A DNA stretch of 64,000 bases from Pestalotiopsis fici W106-1 (lineage: Eukaryota > Ascomycota > Sordariomycetes > Amphisphaeriales > Sporocadaceae). How positions within the stretch are numbered: position 1 is the first letter of the stretch; each line of letters begins with the position of its first letter. Positions 1 to 10,047 of this stretch are shown here, one piece after another. The DNA lies in NCBI RefSeq assembly GCF_000516985.1, contig NW_006917103.1, positions 558,001-622,000 of the forward strand, in the 5' to 3' direction. Both the position numbers and the translations under genes were made by a program. Below the pieces are notes generated by a model, which saw only the letters and a program-made list of their open reading frames with translations, was not told the DNA's origin and searched no databases.

Positions 1-335
1 CCAGGGCCAACCCGACTTCCTTCGTTCGTGGTAGAAACCGACCTCAGCAAGATCCAGCCCGCGCCGGATGTGCCAAATTGTCTGTTCCAGAACATGGACT
101 GCGAAGAAGACTGGCTGTGGAGCTACAGATTCGACTACATTCACATTCGTATGATAGTCGCCGCCATCAAAGGCCCCAAGCGGCTGATAGAACAAGCATT
201 CCAGTACCTAACCCGGGTGGCTGGTTGGAGATGCAAAATGCCAACATGGATCTGTTCAGCTTCACACCTGAGTGCGCCGGGCACCAAATTATTTTATTGG
301 TTGCCGTTGTAGATTGGAATGCTCAGATGCTGTAG
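1..335 (+). pseudogene. Relic of a SAM-dependent methyltransferase (LaeA/Umta-like), cut by window edge
   Basis: The plus strand reads as the middle of a fungal class I methyltransferase. A DLSKIQP motif (after the Rossmann strand that follows the SAM-binding glycine loop) is followed by an EEDW...FDYIHIR acidic-loop segment and then by a NPGGWLEMQ segment, which is the post-core PGGW motif of this family. The first two lie in frame 1 and the PGGW part in frame 3, so the reading frame breaks near position 213, as if one base were lost. The shifted frame ends at a stop at 333-335, well before the usual C-terminal part, and no splice pair joins the pieces sensibly. I therefore call it a decayed gene. 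The 5' part lies outside the window, so the start and the SAM glycine motif are not seen. A sequencing error at the frameshift is the main alternative. Confidence 0.55.
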
Positions 336-708
336 AGCTTGGAAGAGAGTTGTTCAACTTGTGCTACGCCTAGTATCGGTGTCTTGTGAATTTCGCGGAG
401 AGATGATGTCCACCTAGGTAACTTTCAGCGACAATACGACTACACTCTGCTAATAAAGATTTCATGCAGCATCGCCATGTCTGCATGTATTGGCGTTATG
501 GAAATTGTCACGTGAAAGAGGTGGAGACATTTGGCATCCCCTACTCAAGCGGAGGATGGTGCTTTCTCCTCCATCCTTCATCCACGATAGATTGCACACA
601 CAGCATACTCGAATACAGCCTCACATTTGAGCCCTGATCCTGTGATTATCTCCTTTCCTTCCTCTCCATCATAGCGATCTCTCTGGATCGCCACAGGAAA
701 ATTATTAA
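336..708. other. Gene-free stretch between methyltransferase relic and HET gene
   Basis: No ORF with family features. A CACCTAGGTA motif sits at 411-420. The last 100 bases are pyrimidine-rich (TCTCCTTTCCTTCCTCTCC around 649-667), as is common just upstream of fungal start codons, and probably hold the promoter and leader of the HET gene. Confidence 0.5.
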
Positions 709-2925
709 ATGGTATCAGAACTATGCAAGAAATGTCTCCATGCACTGCAAGTAATCAACGAAAGGCTTTTTTCAGACAAAGCTGAGAGAGAGGCCTTGTC
801 AATCCAAGATTTCGATCAGCGTTCTATCCGATGCGACTATGAGCATGTTGATGAGTACCCAGACATCCCCGGGCTCAAGCACAGCGCAGCTGCTGGCTGT
901 GAGTTTTGTGCGCTGCTAGCAACACTCGTCCGGTCAAATGAGGCCTTGGGCTGCTACAAGAGTTTCGGTTTTGACTCAGAGTCTCATTTCAAATTCCGCA
1001 TTCATCTGGAATACGTGTGGCAGAGATGCCGATTGCGACGTAGACAAGACCTCATTGGTGCCGACTTGTTCCTGGTGATGGCCGTGGCTTGTGCGACACC
1101 CCCAGGTGCGTCTTTCTAGCGTTTTCGTGTCGGGGCCTTTATCGCTAAGGTGAATGGCCGGGTTTAGAGAACGACGTGGACGTAAGAGTCGCACGATATT
1201 GGATCTACTTCCAGGTCTCCTGTCCAGGTAATAATCAGTCGTCTTCTTCCAGGAAGCACTGCTATTGCTTACGTATGCCTTATCATAGATACGAGTCTGT
1301 GGAAATCGTGGATTCAGCTTCCTCAGCCACTCACGGTCTCGCTGCTCGATGATGCGCCAATCGAATTCGTAAAGGCTGAACTGAAGCGGTGCGTCGACAG
1401 CTGCGACGCTTCTGATGCATCTCAAGGTGACTTTCTGCCCACAAGACTGCTTGATGTATCGGGCAGCATTCCGAGATTGGTAACAACAAGGGCCGCATCC
1501 AGGATTCAGGATACCGACGCTCGTTATCTTGCGCTGAGCTATTGCTGGGGAAACGGCAATCAACTCAAGCTCACGCAAGACTCCATAGATTGGATGACGC
1601 GCGGTATCCCATTGGAGCTATTGGCCCCGGTGCAAATTGACACTATTGCACTAGCGAAGGCCTTGTCGATACCTTATGTCTGGATCGATGCGCTCTGCAT
1701 TTTGCAGGACGACCATGACGATTGGTGCCGCGAATCTTCCAGCATGCACAAAATATACGCTACATCGTATCTGACAGTTTGCGCCCTGTCCACGACATCC
1801 TGTCAACAAGGCTATCTATCTAGAAGATCACCCATGATAACCGTTCCGTGTCATTCCAAGACAGATGACACGGGGTACTTCCATTTGCAACCGTTCATGT
1901 GGACACATGACCGCAACCAGACATATAGCGGCATCACACCGGGAAGTACCTGGAGTACTCGCGCATGGACTTACCAAGAGCAAGGGATGGCAACGAGACT
2001 GTTATACGTCACAAGTGCCGGTTTTACTTTCAGCTGTAGCAGTTGGACGATTTCCGAGCACTCCAACCTGGCTTCCAATCCTCGAAAGGATGTCATACTT
2101 GCCGAGTTGCTGGCTTCGAAAGACCCAGAGACGTTATACAAGACTTGGGCAGAGCGAGTGATTGCCAACTACTCCCCGCGCGAGCTCACTCAGAATCAGG
2201 ACAGACTCCCGGCATTGTCAGGGTTGGCACAGATCTTCGGCCAAAGCCTCCCAGGTGACGAGTATGCCGCCGGGCTTTGGAGAAACGACCTTCACCGTGG
2301 TCTTGGCTGGATCCTTCGTATCCCTCCTCACGAGTCCTTGAGCGGACTGCTTGATGACCTCAGCGACAATGACAGCTATATCGGTCCCTCGTGGAGTTGG
2401 ATAAGTCGCCCAAAGTCTCTAGTGGTCTACGATGAAGAGCTGGTCTTTTATAAATATAAATCTTCAGAATGGATAGATCATCAGGAGTTTGAGCTTTTGA
2501 GCATGTCCATCACGAAGAAAGGACTAGATAACTACGGCCAGATCTCCCAGGGCACGCTCTCCGTGAGAGCTTATGTCTACAAACTTTCTCGCAAAGGCAA
2601 TGCTGCTCGGGATGCCAACGACCCGCGAAATCTGATCTATACATTTGGAGATCAGCAGAATCATGCCTGCCTCATACGCCCTGACTGGCGCCTGAAAGAC
2701 GAAAAGCAGAACCTATGTAACCTTTCATTTGTTCTCATAGGAAGCGGTTCGTCTGAGGATGAGCCAAGGACTTCGCTTCATGGGCTGGTTGTACACGCTG
2801 TTGGTGCGAGTGGTACATATTTCCGCGTAGGAACATTTTGGCCGACTCTTGTGTATAATTTTGCGGAGCCTTCGCTACAGTTCTTTCGTCGAGAGTCCAT
2901 CTTGCAAGATATCAAGTTGATCTAA
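709..2925 (+). CDS. HET-domain (heterokaryon incompatibility) protein
   Basis: Model: exons 709-1105 and 1253-2925, 689 aa. The N-terminus has the CxxC...CEFCALL pattern that precedes HET domains. The HET domain carries its three blocks: LALSYCWG (about residues 225-232), YVWIDALCILQDD (about 274-286) and TRAWTYQE (about 370). The C-terminal part has the WSWI segment seen in long HET proteins. HET proteins trigger cell death or growth arrest after fusion of unlike strains or on non-self signals; the signal sensed by this one is unknown. The intron (donor GTGCGT, acceptor TTCCAG, 147 nt) keeps frame and removes stops at 1117 and 1183. It is inferred, and other donors near 1018 are possible. 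A 200-codon minus-strand ORF (976-1578) overlaps but has no family features. No partner gene typical of allorecognition pairs is adjacent. Confidence 0.8.
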
Positions 2926-3474
2926 TGGAAATCAATATACTTTAGTTATGAAAAGGCCATGCTTTCCGGTGAGATACAGTAATGTCCCCGCCATCACCGA
3001 CTGGATGACTTTCTCCAGCGCCCACATCATGAAACCAGTTTCAGTATCTTAACGTGTCTTTGACTGGCACGCCTTTTTCAAATAAATGCCGAAATAGGAT
3101 TGATACTCTATGCTTGACCATGCCCAAGGGTGGCGCCTTATTTGGGATTTTCCTCGAAGCCATCGCAAACAATTACCACTGGATTTCTTCTGCCTGCGTG
3201 ATTAATCTTATACGCATGTTTCCATGATCAGCCTTTTGAGGGAAGTTCTAGCCTATTTGTACAATAGCCGGGCATTGAAACCTCTGAGAAGGGGGAAGGA
3301 AATCCTTTCACACTGAGACTCACGGTGAATGAGGTGCTGGATCATGTGAGAGCGGCCGCCTTTGGCTCGACAATTGACACACGCACCACGACCGACCGGC
3401 CGCGAATTAGTGATATCTGATTTGAACTATGTTTCGAATCAGCTTAGCAGACCCGCCAGCTCGATTAACACTCT
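2926..3474. other. Intergenic region between two convergent genes
   Basis: The HET gene and the DHA1 transporter end toward each other here. I see no further gene and no repeat; AT-rich 3' flank sequence only. Confidence 0.5.
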
Positions 3475-4977
3475 TCACCTTGAAGAACATCGTTTCTGTC
3501 TCCACGACTTGCCTTTGATCATTGTAAGCCAGACACATGCGAGGGCGCTCACAGCGGTGAATACAGAAAACAAGGTAAAGTACCAACCCCTACCGACAGC
3601 TTCGGTCAGCGGAGCCAGCACAGCAGCCGAAGCAGCGCTCAGCCCACATCGCATCAGCTGGCCAGAGGCGTACGACGTGCTGGACTTGCTGGGAAACATG
3701 TCCACGAGGAGAGCACTAGATGTATGGCTCAGAAGCGTAGATGAGGCGCAGATGAAGAACTGCATCACCAGCAACGCTGCGGGATGTACCTCTTGCTGTA
3801 CGGCCCATCCGTAGCCCGCCACCAAGGCCACTTCCAACACAACGAAAGGCACGATAGACCGGTACCTGGCCGCCTCGAGAGGGAAGTCGTCGAGAGTCTG
3901 CGCCTTTTCCCTGTCAATGGGGAAACCGTTCTTGCGGGCAACGACGGTGAAATTTCGATCGAGCAATTTTCCGGCCACGATACCACCCACCGTCATGCCG
4001 GCGAGCCCGGACAAGAAGGCAAGACCAATCTGGAGATTGTTATATCCGTAGACATCTTCGTAAATGACGGGGATGGCGACTTGGAAAGTATAGTAAACGC
4101 AATACGACGTCGCGATCATCCACAGCACGGCCGCTGCGTCGGGGTGGAAGATGATGCGCAGTGACTCGAGCAGCATGGTGGGCTTCCATTGAGCCCTTGG
4201 TATCATGTCCCGTTGGATATGGTCTTGATGATTTCGGTCACATGTCGTGCCATATTTCATCAAGACGTCCTCAGTACCCCAGACCTTGGAGAGTATAGGA
4301 GGCTTGCCGCACCCATCACCGACTACTGCTCTCGCCGTTTCGGGCAGTGTGAATCCGACGAGCACCAAGCACACAATCCCGACGATACAGAGCGAAAGGA
4401 AGACCCATTTGTAGGCGCCCGTACTCTGAGCCACTGCACCGCCAATCACGGGCCCGACGGCGGATATCCCATTACATAACGACAGCATGGGCCCCAGCAT
4501 GCGGCCACGCTCCGACACCACGGCAACGTCTGCCACGATGCCATAGGCGATTGCTGGCGTCGCTGAGCCGCCGACGCTCTGGAGGGCACGAAGGGCAAGC
4601 AATGTGCTGTAGCTGTCGCGGTTCAGCGCGAGCCCCAGGCTGGCACAGGTATAAAGCGCCACCAGGCAGAGGAGCAGGCGGCGGCGGCCAAAACAGTCAG
4701 CCAGCGACGCGAAGATAGGCGGGGTAACCCCCTGGCACACGGCGTACAGCGTGACTGTGAGGTTGATGGCCTGAACCGATACCGAAAACTCGCGACTCAG
4801 TAATGGAATGAGCGGGAAGTAGATCGTTGCCGTCAGAGTCGAGAGGATTATGACAAAGCCCAAGAGGTATGTCAGATAGAGGCGCATCGAGTTGGTGAAG
4901 ACGGAGTAGTGCCCTAGGTCAGCAGCGGGTGGCTGCTCGCCCTGGACGTCCTCCGACTTGCCTTGATTCTTCTCCAT
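3475..4977 (-). CDS. MFS drug:H+ antiporter, DHA1 (12-TM) family
   Basis: Intronless, 500 aa. A short hydrophilic N-terminus is followed by about 12 membrane segments. Loop 2-3 has the MFS motif A remnant (SLADCFGRRR, about residues 93-102). TM5 carries the antiporter motif C (AVGPVIGGA, about 174-182), which marks proton antiporters of the drug-efflux families. The ATIYFPLIPLL segment in TM1 is typical of the Qdr/Flr-like DHA1 branch. It should export small toxic compounds at the plasma membrane, exchanging them for protons; the substrate cannot be read from sequence. The ATG at 4975-4977 is the first in frame and gives the usual N-terminal length. No biosynthetic cluster lies beside it, so general detoxification is as likely as export of a self-made metabolite. 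Confidence 0.9.
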   Translation of the reverse strand: MEKNQGKSEDVQGEQPPAADLGHYSVFTNSMRLYLTYLLGFVIILSTLTATIYFPLIPLLSREFSVSVQAINLTVTLYAVCQGVTPPIFASLADCFGRRRLLLCLVALYTCASLGLALNRDSYSTLLALRALQSVGGSATPAIAYGIVADVAVVSERGRMLGPMLSLCNGISAVGPVIGGAVAQSTGAYKWVFLSLCIVGIVCLVLVGFTLPETARAVVGDGCGKPPILSKVWGTEDVLMKYGTTCDRNHQDHIQRDMIPRAQWKPTMLLESLRIIFHPDAAAVLWMIATSYCVYYTFQVAIPVIYEDVYGYNNLQIGLAFLSGLAGMTVGGIVAGKLLDRNFTVVARKNGFPIDREKAQTLDDFPLEAARYRSIVPFVVLEVALVAGYGWAVQQEVHPAALLVMQFFICASSTLLSHTSSALLVDMFPSKSSTSYASGQLMRCGLSAASAAVLAPLTEAVGRGWYFTLFSVFTAVSALACVWLTMIKGKSWRQKRCSSR

Positions 4978-6427
4978 GAGCTCAATTTGACTTTGGAGGA
5001 GGCTAGAAAATTGAATGATGCCGATGTGTACCTGTCTCTGTCCCAGATTTGGGGCGTGTGAGATAAAGTGATCACATCAGGAGAGGTGTATCTTGGATAT
5101 AATACTCGGTGAAAAATTAAACATTCTGAGGATGATCTATTATCATCTTGCCGCTGTCCCTCAGTGCTAACATGCTTGCTTTTCAGTACCCGCTTGTGTG
5201 CATGCATTCCAAGGCTGTCAAATCGGGGCTCTCGTTTTGGACGTGCTCGCCTAGCCTGTATGTATACAGAATCACCTTTTGTGGAGAGCTTGTTCTTCTT
5301 CTCAGGCTTCAGCGCTTTTGTTGCGTGGTACAGTCTTGCATTGCAGGTCTTTTACTCTGTAGCTGTCGGTCAAAGACACGGTGGACGAGAATATTATCGC
5401 GGCTACCGGCTCCATCCTGCTTTGCAAAGGCGAGAAACTTTGCACAATTGTTGTTTCCACATGAGCGGCATGTGCCTCTATGCCAACCATACCGACTTGA
5501 TTCGCATATATGGAAGGAGATTTAAGTATGATGATCGAAGAGAATTTCAAAAACCAATAATATACTTGAGACTCGATAGATACTATACCTCAAGGTAGGT
5601 AACAAGTGTGGTTGTAGAGTAACTCTAAGAAGATTGCCCGTGAAATGATGATAACAGAAACTGCCGGTAATTGCTGGTCTCACGGCCTCTCGTCTTGACG
5701 AGAGAAAATCGAGACTTGCAGTAGGGATGTCAGAACTAGATTTGTTGATTCGATGAGAAGGCTTGGCGTGGCTCGTGTCATGCCAATTATTGAAAGACAG
5801 AATACAGAGAGAGCAACAGTTGAAGATGATGAGTGGTCTCCCGCTTCATATATTTTGGGACCCTGCTCCCTTTTTTGAGATGATTGAACACTGACTTGTA
5901 GAGGTGCTTTCGTGATTCCCCTGGCAATTCTATAACCTACACATGCAATGCCCCCGCTCAGTGAGAAGATGATAGGGGAATCTAGGTCTGTTGAATCAAG
6001 CAGCACGACATGCACTTGGGAAGTATACGACGATCTGGATCCACTTGTGGAAATCAATCAAGCCAACACAGATCCTCCTCAAAAGACCCTTTGGGAATGG
6101 GGACGTCAAATTTGTCAAGTCTCATTGCGTCAAGTCTCAATGCTATGGCCAAGTTCTAAGACTGATATTCGTGTAATCTTGAAGTTGCCAGACCAAGATT
6201 CTCCACGCCGACGTCGATTGAACCATGAAGCCCAATATCAATTCCATGGTTGACAAGAAGGTCGAGTCTCCGTAGAGGCGAGTAGTCGTCTCCTTCTTTG
6301 CAGGTCAATGCGTTCCGGGAATGCCCTCGATCAATACCGATGCCGCACGGTAGTCCACAGCAGGGTTGGATGTAGAGAGTATATCATGGTGTAGCTGAGT
6401 CATGGGAAGAGGTCCAGAGGACTCTCA
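4978..6427. other. 1.45 kb without a supportable gene
   Basis: Contains the promoter of the transporter (right of 4977) and the 3' flank of FIP1. ORFs of up to 144 codons on the plus strand (5148-5598) and one of 125 codons on the minus strand (5680-6057) lack homology features, good start contexts or splice-supported extensions, so I do not call them. Confidence 0.5.
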
Positions 6428-7476
6428 TTACCAGTTCCCACGACCCCGCCGCCCTCGGTTGCCAAAGTTGCCGCGGCCCATCCCTTGATCGTAACCGTAG
6501 CCTTGGCCTTGCTGGTTTCCAAAGCCTTGAGCACCAGCAAAATTTTGGCCTTGACCTCCTTGGCCAGAGGCACCTCCAGCACCTTGCATTCCTGCAAACA
6601 TGGCCGAGGGATCCATCTGACTTGGGTCCATGCCGGACTGCATCATCTGCTGCATCATTTGCTGCATCTCTGGTGGCATGCCGTCCATGCCTGGCATCCC
6701 TGGCATGGCACCAGCAGCTCCGCCAGGCATACCTCCCATCATCATCATTTGCATCTCTTCCATCATCTTCTTGTTATTCTGAGCAATTGCATCGGAGCTG
6801 TACTCTCCGCGAATACCATCCTGCTTGGCTGCATAGAGTGCCCACGTAAATTCGTCGAAACCATAGTTGAAATAATCGCTAATGTCGGTACCCGGCTTTC
6901 GCCAGGGTTTATCATTTTCTGGCAAGTCTGTCATGTGGTTAGAATCTAATGAGGACCCAAATAAACTGTCCAAGTGGACTATGAGAAAGCGCACCTTCAT
7001 CAATGTTGACCTGTGTGATGGGCTTCCCCGTGCCCTTGTGGATTGGTATAGCATTGACGTCAATCTTGGATGTCGAGACAGCCGGCAACTCTGCACCAGA
7101 TGCAGGACTTGCCTCGTCCTTCTTGACGGCAGGTTTCACGGCAGCATCGCTTGAAGTCGTCCGTTGCGGAATGTTTCTTATGTCGCTATATTTTGATTGA
7201 GTTGGCGGAGGAGCCTTTGTGCCATCTTTCCGCTCTGTAATGATGTCAATGTCCTAGCAGATTGTTGTTAGAGAACAAAATTTCATTAGGTGCCGGGGTA
7301 AGCCATACTGAATCATCTTCATCCATTTCCGCGCCTTCATCTTCTTCTTCGCCCTCTTCCAGATCCTCGTCATGTTGCGCGGCGGGCTGCACAGTTGCGT
7401 TGGCTTGTGGCGCAGGAGCCTGGGTGGTTTCTGGCTCATCGGGCGCGTAGAAATCATCATCGTCGTCGATATCCAT
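6428..7476 (-). CDS. FIP1: Pre-mRNA 3'-end-processing factor Fip1
   Basis: Model on the minus strand: exons 7476-7309, 7253-6995 and 6927-6428, 308 aa. The start is the ATG of MDIDDDDD; the longer upstream frame has no support. Residues 1-56 are acidic and disordered. The first splice creates DSDIDIITE, a conserved Fip1 sequence. The second splice creates the Fip1 core (about residues 143-178) with [18 protein letters not shown] followed by W and ALYA residues, the region that binds the CPSF/CPF core. The C-terminus is rich in Met/Gly and ends in RGG-like repeats, typical of RNA-binding tails. Fip1 tethers poly(A) polymerase to the cleavage and polyadenylation complex in the nucleus. Introns of 55 and 67 nt have TCTAAC branch sites. 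It is divergent from the nucleoporin gene, with 480 bp between the starts. Confidence 0.95.
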
Positions 7477-7956
7477 CTTGTCTTTTGTCGTCGGGAGTGT
7501 CTCGCGCCGAAATGTTGCAAATTGACAAAGAAGGCTGAACGGAGGGTCCTGATCTGGAACGACAAGGCTGGAATCCAGGTACAGTCGTCGCATGCAGTTT
7601 CTAGCGGGTCACTGAGCAATAACGCTGGATGATAGAAGGCATCTCACAGGGCGCTAGCTCAAGGTCCAGTCCAGTAAGATCAGCTGTAGTGGAACTGGGC
7701 CCGAGCTCCCTTCCCCCCTAGCAATCAATTGATGGATCCCTCTAGTTTGTCAACAGAAACTTGCGGGCGTCCAGGACAACGCGACTGCAAGAAAAAAAAG
7801 TGATAGCTCATGGTGGTTTGAGACAAGGCTGAAAGCACACTCGGTCATTCGTTCACCAACACCTCTGGACAAACAACAACCTCATATCTCACATTCCAGC
7901 GAGGCATCAATCGTTCCGTCTCATCCCTTGCTTCGCACTACGAACCGCCAACAACC
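7477..7956. promoter_or_regulatory. Bidirectional promoter region, FIP1 / NUP49
   Basis: 480 bp separate the two divergent start codons, so both core genes must be driven from here. An A-rich tract (GAAAAAAAAG, about 7790-7800) lies inside. The right part, before the nucleoporin start, is C/A-rich (CAACACCTC, ACAAACAACAACC), which resembles a fungal leader. No TATA box stands out, as expected for constitutive genes. Confidence 0.5.
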
Positions 7957-9541
7957 ATGGCCCTTGCTAGGTCTGCCAGCGGCCCCGGAGGTTTGAGTAT
8001 CAACACCTCTTCAGCCAATCTATTGTGAGTACTTACCATGCTCTCTTTGCTGTGCCATCATTCTGTATGACGACCGATTTGTGCGCCATGGACAAGCAAG
8101 CTGCGCAGAGTGCCGTCGTCGCGGACATGAGGCGAATGTTGGCAGAGGCCAAAGAGACGCTTCTGGCGGCCCGCGCAAAGAAGGAGGCAATGAAGATGGC
8201 TGCTATTCAGAATGCTAACATACATGTCGCCAGTGGAAGTGCAAGTAGTGCAGCTCCTTCAGCCGGCGGTCTTTTCGGCACTGCATCGCAGCCTCAGACG
8301 ACACAACCCTCCACGGGATCAGGTCTCTTCGGTGGTGGCTCTTCGGCCGCACCGAGCACCGGTGGACTCTTTGGCAATGCTTCTGCACAGCCGGCTCAGG
8401 CAGCTGCAGGAACTACAGCGCAATCGGCTGGGTCAGGTTTATTCGGCTCGTTGAACACCAATACCAACACCCAGAATACCCAGCAACCGACCGGCGGCGG
8501 TCTGTTTGGAAACTCCACCGCGAATACTGCCCAGCCGCAGCAGCAAACAGGAGGTCTATTTGGATCTAGCACTGCAAATAATAATCAACCACAACAGCAG
8601 ACTGGAGGTCTGTTTGGGGCCAGTACCCAGACTGCTCAGCCGGCACAAAACACCTCTGCCTTTGGATCATCCATTCTTGGTGCAGGAAACCAGCAAAACT
8701 CCAATGCATTGTAAGTCTCTGCTCGACTGATATTACACGATTAAAGCCTAACATCTGACTTTTCAGTTCCACATTGGGTGCCCAGTCAACCAACCAACAA
8801 ACTGTGCCTGGTGTGCGGATAGACCTTTCCAACGTTCGCGGAACAACACGCTTCAACGACCTTCAGGAGGACTTGCAAAAGAAGATTGTCTGGCTCGACG
8901 ACCAGATCCAGTCGTATATGAATCAAAAGCACGAGCTGGATGCTTTCATGCCTGGCCATGGCGACATGCTCTCGAACATTCCCAACGACGTCAAATTTGT
9001 CCAGATGAAATATGATGGTGTAGAGAGTGCTCTACGTTCTGACGCTGAGGCAATCGAGTCTGTTCAACTGCTACACCAAAAAGATGCAGAAAATGGGAGG
9101 TTGTGCTTCCGAGCTTTGGACAACCTCAAGCTTCCCCAGCAATACCACACGAGCGGACTGTGGTCGTCACGCGCACAGGCAGGGGCTTCTACCAATACAG
9201 AGTCTGACGGTCAGGACATTGTAAACTTCTTCTCGAAGACGACTAGCGAGATGGATGAGCAACTACAGCGCTACGAAAACAATCTGACCGAGATTGAACT
9301 TCACATGCACGGCATCCAGGGCAGTCTGATCGAACAACTACAGCGCATGATGGCCACCAAGAACGGTGGACCATCCCCAAGCGATGAGAAGCTTGCTGAG
9401 CTTGGTGCTGTCTTGCGCGATTTCGAACAGAGTATTCTAGAAGTTGCTCAACAGGTCGGTGGTGCGAGGGAGGGCATGACTCGCTTGCAGCTTGGTGATT
9501 TCCTCCCGAGCCGTCACCATCCACGGAGCGGTGTGTATTGA
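7957..9541 (+). CDS. NUP49: Nucleoporin of the Nup49/Nup58 family (GLFG repeats)
   Basis: Model: exons 7957-8024, 8234-8710 and 8767-9541, 439 aa. The short first exon splices (donor GTGAGT, branch GCTAAC, acceptor GCCAG) to give SANLFGSASS, starting the FG domain. Residues about 20-180 hold many GLFG repeats in Ser/Thr/Gln/Asn-rich spacers. After the second splice (FSTLGAQS) the protein turns into a helical coiled-coil region (about 200-430) with the IDLSNVRGTTRFNDL segment seen at the start of the Nup49/p58 structural domain. Nup49 forms the central channel complex with Nsp1 and Nup57 and carries import/export receptors through the pore. Frame and splice sites agree at every junction. The first intron (209 nt) contains a long in-frame open stretch that could give an alternative 41-residue insertion (see findings). 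Confidence 0.9.
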
Positions 9542-10047
9542 AAAGACGATTTGCTATTACCAGGGAAATGGGCAAGGGTTGGAGTCATGAGTGAACAAAG
9601 GCGTTGATACCCGGAATTTGGAAAAACCAGCATATGTAAAGGGCGTTTTGGGCAGAACAGGTGCGCCTATGCGCTCTGCGATTCTGACATGTAGCAATAA
9701 GGCCGTGCATTTAATAGAGCCTACAAGCCTGTATTCAAGCTCAAATCTAAGGGTTCTGGGTTGTGCATAATTTCTCAGCGGTGGCATAGCCCGATTTGAG
9801 GTGCTTTATGATGTTTGGGAGATGGGCATAACCTTGTCTCTTACAATGAGTGGGACAAGCATTTAAATCCATTATATCGACCTCTCTCAAATATGCTAAT
9901 CTCGTTTCCTCCATCCATCGTGTCTCGTGGTCTCATGGAGAGTCTATGTCTAGCTAGTGTTTCTCTTCTAATAATGTGATGATTCCCTTCTAGAACATGT
10001 CAGGCAACCATTCCTGCTTCAAAACTACCTAGGCAATAGTCTATTTA
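9542..10047. other. Intergenic region between convergent genes
   Basis: 3' flanks of the nucleoporin gene and of the ACS-family transporter. No gene or repeat seen. Confidence 0.5.

Noticed and set aside
976..1578. 200-codon minus-strand ORF
   Set aside because: Antisense to the HET gene, no family features; the plus strand gives HET motifs across the same bases.
5148..5598. Overlapping plus-strand ORFs of 125 and 144 codons
   Set aside because: Cys/Arg-rich chance frames without domain, leader or splice support.
9542..10047. Possible RIP-degraded transposon in the AT-rich spacers
   Set aside because: No strong C-to-T bias or repeated ends could be recognised by eye; a RIP index calculation would be needed.
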